Source: Ceriagrion tenellum (lineage: Eukaryota; Arthropoda; Insecta; Odonata; Coenagrionidae). Taken from it: DNA of 64,000 nucleotides. The notes under the pieces are model-generated. The model had not been told where the DNA came from and searched no databases. It saw only the letters and a program-made list of their open reading frames with translations. Each line of letters begins with the position of its first letter. Within the stretch, counting starts at the first letter, position 1. This document shows, in pieces, positions 53,835 through 63,924 of the stretch. The stretch covers positions 27,213,925-27,277,924 of the forward strand of contig OY720637.1 of NCBI GenBank assembly GCA_963169105.1, in the 5' to 3' direction. Both the position numbers and the translations under genes were made by a program.

Positions 53835-54130
53835 TATTACATACTACCCTGCAAGCCGCCGCATGGGCGTGTGGCAGGGGGTCTTAGGACACCAGCCGTG
53901 TAAAGATGTCAAGGATAAGTTTTTGGCAGGTGAAATGGTGACGCGTATTATGGGAGTGTATTTAGGGGAGCTCACAATCAGTTTTTATTGTGGTCGCTTA
54001 TTGTGCGCGGGAAGAATGCGGTCTTGTCCCTATCTGTTCAGCAATGTCTCTCTCTTATAATCCCTTTTGCCAGACCTAGAGATGTAGTGAGGCATCATGA
54101 TAATATTCCCTGTTTTGCTCTAAAACTACA
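53835..54130 (-). mobile_element. LINE-A 3' end fragment
   Basis: CATACTACCCTGCAAGCCGC at the tail side, then GGGCGTGTGGCAGGGGGT, the 3' UTR, and the coding end up to GAGGCATCATGATAATATTC at about 54105. Only the last part of the ORF remains. Confidence 0.75.
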
Positions 54131-54224
54131 CTAAGTAGAACTGTCTTTGTGGACTGATTAATTTAACCTGAAAGACTGGAGTTTGTGGTTTTTCACATTT
54201 CTTGAGGGGTGTTGATTTATCTAT

Positions 54225-54580
54225 ATCTATGAAATACCGTGCAAGTCACCATTAGGGTGTGTGGCACGGGGCGATTCCACACCAGGCATACAGCACTCAT
54301 CCCAGTTCAAATCAGAACTGCGCACTTTCCTCTGAATGCCAGGCGCAGGCCAAAAGCAGTCAGGGCAACGGTACTCAGTCAGACCAGAAACCAGGAGAGT
54401 GACACGTAGAAGAACATGGTACCATGCAGCACACTACTCAAGATAAACTACTGGTTAGTTTTATTAATGCGACAGATAAATAGCACTACAAGGTACTGTG
54501 TGTGATATATTTATGTGAATTTCCTTGTTGTGTGGAGGTGATGGGCATAGTGTGTATCGCAGGGTAGTTTATAAATGTAA
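54225..54580. mobile_element. Two opposed LINE-A'-like 3' ends
   Basis: At 54225-54290 (minus) GAAATACCGTGCAAGTCACC and GGGGCGATTCCACACCAGGC match LINE-A'; at about 54555-54575 (plus) CGCAGGGTAGTTTATAAATG resembles the tail in the other orientation. The sequence between may be the 3' UTR of one or both. Confidence 0.4.
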
Positions 54581-55700
54581 ATATCTGACGCAAAGGGTGT
54601 TTATTTATGTTCTCTTTGGGTAATTTAGAGTGTTGTTTGAGTGGTGTGTGGTAAAATACTGAGAAGTGAAACAGGGAGCAGGTTTCATGGTTAATTTTAC
54701 TATGGTATATACCGTGTAATGCAATAAATTGATATCTGTTAGATAGTGTCCAGCAAAAGAGTACGTGTCCCTCTATTTTTTTATTACAAGGGATTCCAAC
54801 ACATGTCGAGCACAGCTAAAAACGCATAAATTTAACTGTGTCAGCATGTACTTGTTGGAAGTTTTCTATAGTCGTGCTGAATAGAAAGCACTTGGTAGTC
54901 TCCCACAGATTTAAACCATTAAGATTAGACAAATCTTTGACAGATTACCAAGTTTTTTTATTCAGCATGAATACTCTTATTGTGTTTCTCTCGGTTACTT
55001 GACGTTGCAATGATACTCACCTCAGTTCAAAAGAGCCCATTGTTGAAAACAATCGTCATGGTGAAATTTTTGTTAGATGAAATTAGAGGCACGTGATAAA
55101 TTTTCAAGCTCAAATTCTTATGAAGGGAGGTTTTAAATTTTTATAACTAGAGGATCCAATGCAAAACACAGGATCAAAAAGATTCTCAATAAATCATCGA
55201 CCCATCAGGCTCTTGCTTTGACAAGAATTCAAGGAGATAACTGCTCACCAGTCTTTTAATCTGATTAAAATAAATGGGGAGAAACCTTATGATGTAGGGG
55301 GCGAGCTTAAGTAGCCATCTTTGTGGCTTAACGTGAATAATTATTTAATTTCTTCTCTCAAGAGCCGGCTTTGAGGCCGACATTCATTCTTATTACTAGA
55401 TTCTCAATTTGATGAAAGAGTTTTTTTCTGCGTAACTTTGTGGAGATATTAGTAAAAATGGCATAATTGCTCAAAATGAAATAACTCGAAGAGTAATCTC
55501 CTTTGTTGACTTTATTGTCAAGTATTAGTACTATCCCGAACCGTTTGGTGGAACTATCTTTTGTAGGAGATTTATTCTATAAATTAACGAAAATCGTCTG
55601 AAGTCATAAAGTTTAGATTTCATCCTTTAACCCTTTAACACTTGGAAAACTTTTATGTAACTCGAAAGACCAGTATGACATTATGGACGGAAGTGGAGTC
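54581..55700. other. Spacer with one hairpin
   Basis: ACTTGGTAGTCT...AGATTACCAAGT forms a hairpin at 54889-54953. TTAACCCTTTAACACTTGG at 55628-55646 resembles the piggyBac-type MITE end of 17.7 kb, but no partner end was found. Confidence 0.35.
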
Positions 55701-55706
55701 TAAAAG

Positions 55707-55995
55707 TTTAAATGTGAGGACTGTGATATTATGTATATCGGTCAAACTGGCTGAAAATTAATGGATAGAGTTATAGAACATAGAAGAAGTTTCATAAATA
55801 AAGATGAAACATCTTGTTTTGCCAAATACTTGAATAGTTTTAATCATTTGAGTAATTTTTACTTGGATATTTACATTTTAATGACAAAGGGCCAAAACTG
55901 GATTTCTACGAAAAATATGAAATTGTGAATAGCCTGGACAATATTTGTAATGACGTAGTATTTAAAGCTCAATCACCTGTCTTCCATTTAAGTCT
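55707..55995 (+). pseudogene. PLE GIY-YIG endonuclease remnant, plus strand
   Basis: Reads KFKCEDCDIMYIGQTG, a stop, KLMDRVIEHRRSF, CFAKYLNSFNHLSNFYLDIY; after a one-base frame change near 55880 it continues KGPKLDFYEKYEIVNSLDNI and VVFKAQSPVFHL. The KCxxC pair, YIGQTG, the EH (VIEHRRS) and the Glu in FYEKYEIV match the 36.7-kb copy and the PLE endonuclease family. The GIY part is degraded and the frame is broken by one stop and one shift. The RT upstream is not recognisable. Confidence 0.8.
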
Positions 55996-56204
55996 CCCTA
56001 CACGTCCTGTGATCCACTAATCTGATTGTTGTTTTTTGACCTTCATCTCCACTCCTGTTCTTTTCTCCTTTATCTAGTTATTCCCACTGTTGTTTACTTG
56101 TTATTCCATCACTTTTAACGCTCCTAACTCCCTATGTGTCCCCTCACTTACCCTCTCCACCATCAAAACCTACCCACCCCCATTTAACATTGTTCTGCTA
56201 AAGG

Positions 56205-56335
56205 GTATGCGTATAGAATCGGAATGTTATTAATTGCACCGTGGTAATGACATAAAGTGCCGAAACCATGGTCCGTTTTCATTAAAACAGTGTGGAAATT
56301 ACCATCGAGTAATTTCATTATTACCAATATGGGGA
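56205..56335 (+). repeat. PLE-type terminus downstream of the endonuclease
   Basis: About 210 bp after the endonuclease remnant: GTGCCGAAACCATGGTCCG at 56258-56276, then TTAAAACAGTGTGGAAATTA. ACCATGGT is self-complementary and followed by C. No CTGANGA, so the core is worn. The position relative to GIY-YIG supports assignment as the terminal repeat of that element. Confidence 0.6.
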
Positions 56336-56759
56336 TTTTCAATACCTCCACTCTTTAAGATTATAGCGTTCACCCTCTTTAACTCACTCTCTACGATCCG
56401 ATGCGACATCCGTTTCTCCCCACTGAGAGGACCTAATTTGCCCGAAGGCACTAATAAATGAAACTAAACCTCCTCAGGAGTCTCTTTTTTTCTAATTCAG
56501 CCCGACTTAGGGGTCAAAGGAACAGAAGCGAAGCGACGAATGTACTTTGATTCTAAATCCTGAATCACAACCTTCGAAACGAAGTGTCATGTCTCCTTTG
56601 CCTTTTTTCTCCTGTAAATCTCTCACTATCTCTCCAGTCCATTGTGTAGGTTCGTGGAAGTGGCATTATCCCTGCGTTTCCAATGCATGGTAGACGCATG
56701 GCACGCCTTATTGTTAAAAGTAATAAATGGCATACAATCACCCTCTGAGAATAAACTTA

Positions 56760-56938
56760 ATGGTTGAAGGCGTAACTTTGTGGAATGACACTACAGACAT
56801 GACGAAAAATAAAAGTCTCGTAGTATTTTCCTCACTTAAAACTTTTATTCCTGACCTAGGTTTCGATTGTCTGGGTCAGGAATAAAAGTTTTAAGTGTGA
56901 AAAATAGTAAGAGACTTTTGTTTTTCGTCATGCCACCC
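56760..56938. repeat. PLE-type hairpin
   Basis: Arms 56799-56856 and 56873-56932 are complementary with a few mismatches; the loop (minus strand) has AATCGAAACCTAGGTCAGG, with self-complementary ACCTAGGT followed by C. The left flank from 56760 matches 1090-1200 in reverse complement. Confidence 0.7.
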
Positions 56939-57025
56939 TCTGTGTGGTGGACTGTATATAATTCCCACATTTAATTGGGACTAAACTTTCAACATATTAT
57001 ATGCAAACAAAACAATTTGTAAAAA

Positions 57026-57965
57026 TGTATTCTACCGGTAAAGGTAGGTTTTGTTGAATGTCAGAGAATCCGCTCTTGGTCTTTTACACATTTAGGGGCC
57101 TATCTCCCTCTAATATATCCTTTTTCGCCTCAAGACCTACCCTTCTTCATCCCATCCATGAAACCTATTCTCTTTCTTTCCCTTCCCCGCTTGACCAACA
57201 TCCTTCCCTTCATCACACTCTTCAGCATCCCATCACCAATTTATTACATCCTTCAGCCATCTACCCTGCCTTTCCCGGATTTCATTCAAAAGATTTCTTC
57301 CCTCGCCCACCATCTCCAGCACTTCCTCGTTAGTATTCCTGTCCGTCCATCTAACCTTCTCCATTCTTCACCATACCCACATCTCAAATGCCTGCACTCT
57401 ATTCTCGTCCTCCTTTCTCAGGGTCCACGTTTCTGCTCCATACAACGCTACGCTCCCTATCAAACTCTTCGCCAGCCTCTTCTTCACATCCTTACCCAGT
57501 GTCCCCGTCATCAACTCCCTTATTTTACTAAACGCCTCCTTGGCTAGCGCTATTCTCTTCCGTATGTCTTTACTACTATACCCATTTTCCTCTAGCGTGC
57601 TGCCTAAGTAATTAAATTGTTCTACTTGTTCTAGTCTGTGTCCTCCAACTTTAATCACAAGCTTCGCTTTTTTTGTCCTAGAAAATCTTATTACTTTTGT
57701 TTTCTTATGATTTATCCTCATTCTGAATATCCCGCACTGCATTTATTAAGTATCTACCAAAGCTTGAAGTCTCTCCGAAGGTCCACTAACCAATGCCTGA
57801 TCGTTCGGGAATCTAACCGATTTTATAAGATGCCCTCCCACTTTCACTCCAACCTCAAGTTCTTCCCATGCCTGTCTTATCATTTCCTCATCATAAATAT
57901 TGAAAAGCAAAGGCGACAACGGACACCCTTGCCTTACGCTGCGACCTAGATTATAATACAAATAT
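57026..57965 (-). pseudogene. LINE-B, longest copy
   Basis: Minus strand, from the 3' end CCTACCTTTACCGGTAGAAT at 57026-57050 to the RT core. In order along the protein: GRSVRQGCPLSPLLFNIYDE (motif B) and VRFPNDQALVSGPSERLQAL (motif C, FADD reduced to FPND) in frame 57746-58099; then MQCGIFRMRINHKKTKVIRF, RLEQVEQFNYLGSTLEENGY, KEAFSKIRELMTGTLGKDVK and VALYGAETWTLRKEDENRVQ in frame 57368-57742; then the RQGRW region in a third frame. QGCPLSPLLFN is typical of RTE/R4-type and related LINEs. Active-site loss and frameshifts show it is dead. Confidence 0.85.
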
Positions 57966-58556
57966 AACGCTGATTCTGCAATACACTCGCAGTAGATGGG
58001 CCCAGGAGAGTAGAAGGCAGCAGAGGATGGCTGTAGGTCGGTGAGTAACCAAGGGGGTGACCAGCATGTAGAGGGGAGATTGAGAGGACACCACAGCACA
58101 ACGGATGAATGTTACACTGCTGATAAGTAACTGAAGAGAGACTGTTACTCATGAGACATTAGTGGACGGCTGATAGCCTCGGTCAAGTGTCGAAGAAAAC
58201 GAAAACACAGCGTCTGAACTCCAGCGCCTGCACTCGGAACCTATAGCTGTAACCTCGCTAGCAGCCGACAAACAAACGAATAACAAAATCAGATATGACT
58301 TCACAACTAAAAGAATATACTGAACACCTCCCGTTCATCCCTTCTAATTATTTCGTGAAATAATCCTATCTAGTCCAAATACCAGCCTCTGCGTATCTAC
58401 CTCAAGCTACGGAGACTGTGTTACGCCTGAAAAACTGCGAATTGATGGATGAACTCTGAAGGAGATGTAATTTGGAGTGATAGGTCTGTAAGAGGAACGT
58501 CGCAAACTTTTGAACTCGAGCGGAGTGACATTTGATGCTTGTCATCTCGATTGATC
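57966..58556. other. Spacer, nothing recognised
   Basis: No features recognised apart from sequence continuing the 57746-58099 open frame past the LINE-B similarity. Confidence 0.35.
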
Positions 58557-58945
58557 TACATCTACATCTACATCTACGTCATACTCTGCAATCCACCCAA
58601 ATGGAGTGTGAATTATACGGCAGAACACCGAAACTACATTGAAACCAGCGTACCACACATGCAACGCGCCAATTATCAATCTACTAACCAAGAATCATTC
58701 AATCGACAATCGTTCCAACATGCAAGGGATACAAAGACTACTACTACAAATTCAAAATATCATGCATAAATAAGAACATCAATATTTACCTCATTCATAA
58801 ATAAGAACGTAGAGAATATAAAGAGGAAGATCTACTGTCTAGCTAATGTCACTATTCATGACGACGATCACTGCTGTTATTGCCCCAAATGGTACGCGGA
58901 AAAAACGTCATTTTATACCTATCGGTTCTACAATCTATACCCTAT
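58557..58945 (-). mobile_element. LINE-A' 3' UTR fragment
   Basis: Starts with the CTACATCTACATCTACATCT tail and matches 52500-52895 (landmarks ACACCGAAACTACATTGAAA, CAAGGGATACAAAGACTACT, AATATCATGCATAAATAAG, GGTACGCGGAAAAA). No coding part remains. The direction of the tail sets the element on the minus strand. Confidence 0.8.
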
Positions 58946-59267
58946 TCTATAGGAATGTAGGATTACGTATGAGATTATCGAAAATCGACAAAGAGAAAAA
59001 TATTGATGTAAGTCGAGGGAGCTATTAATATCAAAATGGATTATTTTAGCTAATTATTCAGATCTACCGTCAACTGATAATCTCTTCCACATAATTAGAA
59101 AAGATTTTATTCACAGTCAGGAAGGACCTTCAAATGACCGTTGTTCTGCAAATCTTAGGATTGATATCAATGACGTAACCGCCCAATTGTTCACCGGGTG
59201 TTAATATTAAGTTATTAATTCAATAACTATCGATACTATCATTTCAAAAATCTATTTCCCTTTTTAG
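58946..59267. other. Spacer
   Basis: AT-rich, nothing recognised. Confidence 0.35.
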
Positions 59268-60075
59268 AGTGGACCTTGGTCGATTAATGCCGCTGATAGA
59301 TGCTTTAGAAATGCAGTGCGGGATTATCGGAATGAAGATAAATCATAAGAAAACAAAAGTAATGAGATTCTCTAGGACGAAGAAAGCGAAGCTTATGATT
59401 AAAGATGGAGGACACAAACTAGAGCAAGGAGAGCAATTTAATTACTTAGGTAGGACGCTAGAAGAAATCGGGCATAGAAGCAAAGACATACGGAAGAGAA
59501 TAGCGCTAGCTAAGGAGGCGTTTAGTAAAATAAGGGAGTTGATGACGGGGACACTGGGTAAGGATGTGAAGAAGAGGCTGGTGAAGAGTTTGATGTGGAG
59601 CGTAGCGTTGAATGGGGCAGAAACGTGTACCTTGAGAAAGGAGGACGAGAATAGGCTGCAGGCATTTGAGATGAGGGTGTGGAGAAGAATGGAGAAGGTT
59701 AGATGGACGAAAAGGAAGACTAACGAGGAAGTGCTGGAGATGGTGGGCGATGACAGGAATCTTTTGAATAAAATCCGGGAAAGGCAGGGTAAAATAAATC
59801 GTCGAGGGGCTTAGTCAGAAGGGCAGGGTAGATGGCTGAAGGATGTAATAAAGGGTAATGGGTTGCTGAAGAGTGTGATAGAGGGAAGGATGTTGGGCAA
59901 GCAGTGAAGGGGAAGAAAGAGAATAGGTTTCATGGACGGGATGAAGAAGGGTAGATCTTATGCAGAGGCGAAAAAGATGTACTAGAGGGAGATAGACCCC
60001 TGAATGTGTAAAAGACCGGGAGCGGATTCTCTGACATTCAACAAAACCTACCTTTACCGGTAGAATACTTTATCG
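59268..60075 (+). pseudogene. LINE-B copy 4, 5' truncated, mostly open
   Basis: The frame 59269-59814 reads LIDALEMQCGIIGMKINHKK, KLMIKDGGHKLEQGEQFNYL, KRIALAKEAFSKIRELMTGT, LGKDVKKRLVKSLMWSVALN, RVWRRMEKVRWTKRKTNEEV and LEMVGDDRNLLNKIRERQGK. A frame change near 59790-59820, with an extra RQGRW-like segment, is followed by KGNGLLKSVIEGRMLGKQ in another frame and the 3' end ACATTCAACAAAACCTACCT with the CCGGTAGAATAC terminus at 60040-60075 and a CATCATC tail. The RT core is missing. It opposes the 57-kb copy 1.3 kb away. Confidence 0.85.
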
Positions 60076-61044
60076 TCATCATCATTCACCCCTAGCTCTA
60101 TGAAATTCCATGCTTGCATATTGAAGGGTCACCTCCCAGCGACTTGCATGTGTGCTGAAAATGAAGTAACTCCCGCGTGTGAAGCCGCCTTTACTCTGTA
60201 CTAACAGCCGGACTACTACGTCCCATCCCCTTTAAGTGAGCGTGGAGAAAACAACAGGCTCGCCAGCCGACGCCATCGCTTCAAGAGTTCGTCCCCGGCG
60301 CTGGTCCATCCGTTGCTCCACAACCCCTCCCTCGCTTCCCCCACCTGAGGGGGGATGGCCTTCTGCCTCTCCGTCTGTTTGTTTGTTTCCCCTCCGCCCC
60401 ACACATTTTCTCCCTTTCGTGACATTCTTCTCCTTACCTCTCTTACACCCCCTTACCTCCCTCCCTTCCTCCCTCTCTCTCTCCGACACGACCTCTTATC
60501 TCATTTATTTTCTCCATTTTCGCGAGGTCCTTCTTCCTGTGCCCCAGAGGTGCTTCCCCCCCTCAACAAGCAAGCAGCAAGGCAAGGCAGGGCGGGCCAT
60601 CCGGTCCCTCTGCTCTCTCGCCATCCTTCCTGCCCTCGCACTTTATCTTAACTTTCTTCCCCCCCCCCGGCTCGGACATCGCAACTCCCATTCCATCACC
60701 ATTACCACCCCCCGCCTCATACCCTCCCTCTCCCCCCCAAACGGAGGAATCTTTTGCGGCAGTTGGAACCGACATTTGGAACAATTCTTCGAAGAGACTC
60801 TGGAGTGCTCAACAAACCCTCTCCAGGACTCAACAAACCCGAGGAATATTTTGCAGGAAACTGCTTCCAACTGTTTCGTCACGCGTTAAATTATTCGCAT
60901 GGTGGTCAACACGTATTTTACTTATGAAAACACTTTTTTGTCAGCACTCAAGTTTTTTCTCGATTCAAAAGCTGATTTTCAGAGTACCATTTATGAAGTT
61001 TAACAGATTCAGGCGTCTTGTAGTGGAAGTTTGTCACAATTAAA
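60076..61044. other. GC-rich, pyrimidine-rich island
   Basis: Positions 60220-60740 are strongly C+T-rich with C runs. A 217-codon plus frame (60236-60889) is open, but its Pro/Ser/Leu-rich product looks like translated low-complexity DNA, and several overlapping frames are open too. It could be a promoter-proximal island; no gene is supported. A short near-tandem (ctcaacaaaccc) occurs twice at 60808-60840. Confidence 0.35.
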
Positions 61045-61046
61045 AC

Positions 61047-61195
61047 AGTCGAAATTTTCCACAAGTGTCAGTAACGATACGACGCGATTCAACTTACAGA
61101 GTCATCATCAGGTACTGACTCTATGTTTTTTGTCTCAGTGTCTATTATCTGATGATGACTCTGTGGGTTGAAACGCGTCGTATCGTTATTAAAAC
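61047..61195. ncRNA. Inverted hammerhead-like PLE terminus
   Basis: Arms at 61071-61114 and 61147-61189 are complementary (TAACGATACGACGCG / CGCGTCGTATCGTTA, AGAGTCATCATCAG / CTGATGATGACTCT). The plus right arm reads CTGATGA (61149-61155), T, GACTC, TGT, GGGTT, GAAAC (61170-61174), GCGTC, GTAT: a 5-bp helix II with G-U pairs, and self-complementary ACGCGT then C. Confidence 0.6.
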
Positions 61196-61368
61196 TTTCG
61201 GAAAAGTGCGATTGTTGTTTTCACTATACCACATCTTTAGCTTAAACCTTAAACGTTGAAGTTATGTGGTTTATCATTTTTGCATCTGCTCAGCACATAA
61301 TCGTTTTTTTCAAATTACATTATGTATCACCTTATAGATATATTTCTGAGGAAACATTTCAGCTAAAA

Positions 61369-61534
61369 ATGAAATTTATCTTCCGGTTTATAACACTAAT
61401 TTTAAGCTGTTTTATTTTCCTTCATCCGAGTTGCGGTTTTCTTTATCCTAAGATAATTTTCGATATTGCATTTATTTTGAACTCATGTGATGGACTTTCT
61501 GTATCCCTCAGTGCTTACCCTAAGAATAAGTCTG
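61369..61534 (+). other. Possible first exon with signal-peptide-like start (weak)
   Basis: ATG at 61369 begins MKFIFRFITLILSCFIFLHP, a Lys/Arg start followed by a hydrophobic stretch, and the frame meets CTG|GTAAGT, a good splice-donor match, at 61534/61535. No downstream exon, promoter or homologous family is recognised, and AT-rich DNA easily encodes hydrophobic stretches. I list it as a candidate only. Confidence 0.2.
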
Positions 61535-61564
61535 GTAAGTTTCTACGTTAATTTATTTAACTTG

Positions 61565-61615
61565 GTACTACGAGCACCTGACGATGCCGCAGTTCGTCGA
61601 ATTGCATTTTACTCA
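61565..61615 (+). repeat. Degenerate PLE-type motif
   Basis: CACCTGACGATGCCGCAG followed by TTCGTCGAATTGCA has CTGACGA and a stem, but GAAAC is changed to GAATT. Single copy. Confidence 0.35.
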
Positions 61616-61704
61616 GTTAAATGCATTTCTGTGGAAAATTACTAGTTATGTTCCGTAGATTTGGGTAATGAACACATTCATGAGGTGAACCCTGAAACTG
61701 TAGA

Positions 61705-62215
61705 GTGTATCGTTCTGTAAATTATTTAATCCGCGTTAATACACTGTTGTTCAATACTTATGGGAAATACTCTCTATGTAACAGCAAGCTGTACAATAAG
61801 CTTTCTTTTGTTCACACCATTCACAGTCGCTCTCTCAGGAATCCAGATATGCTAAGAGTCACTCGACACCGAACTGATATAGGAAGAGGTGCTTTCTGGA
61901 TATTTTCTGTCATTTTGTGGAACAGTTTACCATCCACAGTCACTGACTGCATCTCTGTCAAAACCTTCCAACACCATGCTCGAAAATATTTTATGTCTCT
62001 CGATTCCTTTTGATTATGTTGTTATATTATTTTTTAAATTATTTTTCTGTTTTCATGATGGAGCAATTAATTTTTTACTATTTTTTCTTATCTGCGGATG
62101 GAACTGAACTTACGTTATTTTTTTACTTCTTCCAATGTTTGTATTGCACTCTCGTAGGACTGAGAGTCCTTTTGTACATTGATCAAATAAATATCTATCT
62201 ATTTTTTTTTAAATT
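61705..62215 (+). pseudogene. LINE-G C-terminal end and 3' UTR
   Basis: Frame 61705-62013 ends with HSRSLRNPDMLRVTRHRTD, RGAFWIFSVILWNSLPSTVT, and FQHHARKYFMSLDSF: the R-RT--G--AF-----LWNSLP signature of the C-terminal end of CR1/L2/jockey-type ORF2. The 3' UTR follows to the AATAAATATCTATCTATT tail at 62188-62205. 5' truncated at about 61705. The only copy of this type. Confidence 0.8.
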
Positions 62216-62675
62216 TTGATGTGCTCCTGTATGCTACATTATTGCCCTCAGTTGATAATCGGTAAATCGAATATCTCATAACACTATTGGGAAATATAAT
62301 TTTGGATGTAATCTCAACGCATTCATCAAAGGGCGGAGAATGCTCTCTTAAATGCTGCCGTTAGCTCCTGCTAAGACTGTACCTCTCCAGTCACCGACCA
62401 AGATAACCCTTTGAAAATATGTTAACTTTAATATATTTTACCTTCAATAAATTTTAATATCAATTGAAAATGGTTAAACGGTAACGCTTCATCAATTACA
62501 TTGTTAACTCATGTATTATTCAATAAGCATTCGTTATTTGCAGAAGAAATTAATTAATTACTTTTTGATAAAGTTCTGCCTGGTTTCAATCCATCAAAAC
62601 ATCAGCTTTAAAAACTTAAGGTACTTATCAATTGCTGTAAATCCCTGGCCTAATGTCTCTCAAAGTTGTGCAATC
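62216..62675. other. Spacer with a worn PLE-type motif
   Basis: At 62576-62606 the minus strand has CTGATGTTTTGATGG, GGATTGAAACCAGGCAG, resembling the terminal-repeat motif. Otherwise nothing. Confidence 0.3.
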
Positions 62676-63069
62676 TAAAAAAATGTCTGACTTTTTTGCA
62701 TCACATCTCTCTCGAGTGACTTAAAAAAAATTTCTTCCACCTCCGCTTTTGCCAAGGGCTCTCCCTTCATCACTCTCTTCAATATGTCTGCCTCGCTATT
62801 CGAAGTATCCTCCATCTGACTTACACTGCCTCCATCTAGTGTCCTCTCTTTAGCTTCCAATACTCCAAAACCATATTAAAAACTTTCTAATTCGTCTAAC
62901 CTGAAGTCTTCACCCATCCTATTTTCATGGAAAAGTTTCCAAACTAAATAGCATTCCACACCATGTTGAATTTTTAACCAATGTTTCTTTATATGCCGAT
63001 GATCAAAGCACATTCCTGACCTTTTTTAGGGTTCCTTAGCGTTATATCCCTTTGCCTCAACAACTACCA
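62676..63069 (-). pseudogene. Unrecognised coding-like stretch with two stops
   Basis: Reading one minus frame from about 63069 to 62676 gives EAKGYNAKEP, stop, KRSGMCFDHRHIKKHWLKIQ, HGVECYLVWKLFHENRMGED, FRLDELESF, stop, YGFGVLEAKERTLDGGSVSQ, SEADILKRVMKGEPLAKAEV and EEIFFKSLERDVMQKSQTFF. About 130 codons with only two stops in AT-rich DNA, and a normal protein-like mix of charged, aromatic and hydrophobic residues, suggest decayed coding sequence. I do not recognise the family. It could be an exon of a host gene copy, a DNA-transposon gene or an old insertion. It ends some 100 bp from SINE-1 copies. Confidence 0.4.
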
Positions 63070-63164
63070 TTCGCAGAAGAATTATTTAGTTAAAAAGTGG
63101 CTGGTTAAATATGTTTTAACCTATTAAATGGTACTTTATCATTCATTAATACCTATCCAATCAT

Positions 63165-63295
63165 CGCATTGACAAATGATATGGTACGAAGTCACTCGCA
63201 CGGGTGCATATACACCAAGGTTTGAAATTCGCCAAGAAAAAATCATTTGACTTGACCGGGATTCGAAACCGGATTTCCCAATTGCCGGTCAGGTA
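63165..63295 (-). mobile_element. SINE-1, 3' part
   Basis: CATTGACAAATGAT...GTGCATATACACCAAGG to ACCGGCAATTGGG, with box B (GGTTTCGAATCCCGG on the minus strand). It is cut off within the CCGGTCAGGT sequence, at the same point where the 28.9-kb copies meet. Confidence 0.8.
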
Positions 63296-63361
63296 TTGTA
63301 AGCACGAATATCGTTTCGTGTGCTACAATGTATACTTGAGATCCGAACATCTATTTCGCAC
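63296..63361 (+). mobile_element. SINE-1, 5' head, continued after the MITE
   Basis: TGCTACAATGTATACTTGAG and GAACATCTATTTCGCA match the head of the 28.5-kb copy (read on its minus strand). The element resumes at 63921 after the 555-bp MITE. Confidence 0.75.
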
Positions 63362-63924
63362 TTAAGGTAGTTGGAGCGAAAAGTCATTTTACTTAGAAAT
63401 CAATGATTTTGGTCTCATTTCAAAGAGAAATATCTCACCTATCGAATGACACCAAAAATTTAACCCCTTACCGCATTACTTTCCGAGATATTTGCCAGAA
63501 CACAACAGCCCTTTTGCGTGGAAAACGGTACGTGCATGCAATTCAGAGAGACATTATTTACAAAATGAGGCATTTCTAACACTAAGATGTCGTCAAAAAA
63601 CTAGCAGTGTGTAGTTCGTATGCTTTCTCAACTATTTTTGAAAATTAATCATATTGTCACCGCAGTAGGTTCTTCGGAATAACAATAAACTTTCCGTTTT
63701 CATGAAGTTTCAAACGTACCGTGTGAAAAAAATGAGTCATGTAGAAGACATATTTAGATATTTTCATCTAATTACTTACCATTTCTGTCATATATAACAA
63801 TATTATTGCCCCATTAATAATGCAATATTTAATTCATGTGTCCTACAGCTGGTGAAATTGAAACGTATAATTCTAATCTGGTCTCTAACATGAATAGGGA
63901 ACTATCTCGCTCGGACTATCCTAA
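63362..63924. mobile_element. 555-bp TTAA-flanked MITE, copy 2 (inside SINE-1)
   Basis: Element 63366-63920 with TTAA at 63362-63365 and CTAA at 63921-63924. The reverse complement matches 44998-45552 along the whole length. The SINE-1 copy at 28.68 kb is uninterrupted at this point (TTCGCATAAACCCCCC), so it serves as an empty site. Confidence 0.85.

Noticed and set aside
55628..55650. Third TTAA MITE end (TTAACCCTTTAACAC)
   Set aside because: No matching second end or TTAA partner within several hundred bases.
60236..60889. 217-codon open frame, longest outside LINE-E and LINE-A'
   Set aside because: Pro/Ser/Leu-rich translation of pyrimidine-rich DNA with several overlapping open frames; no domain or homologue recognised.
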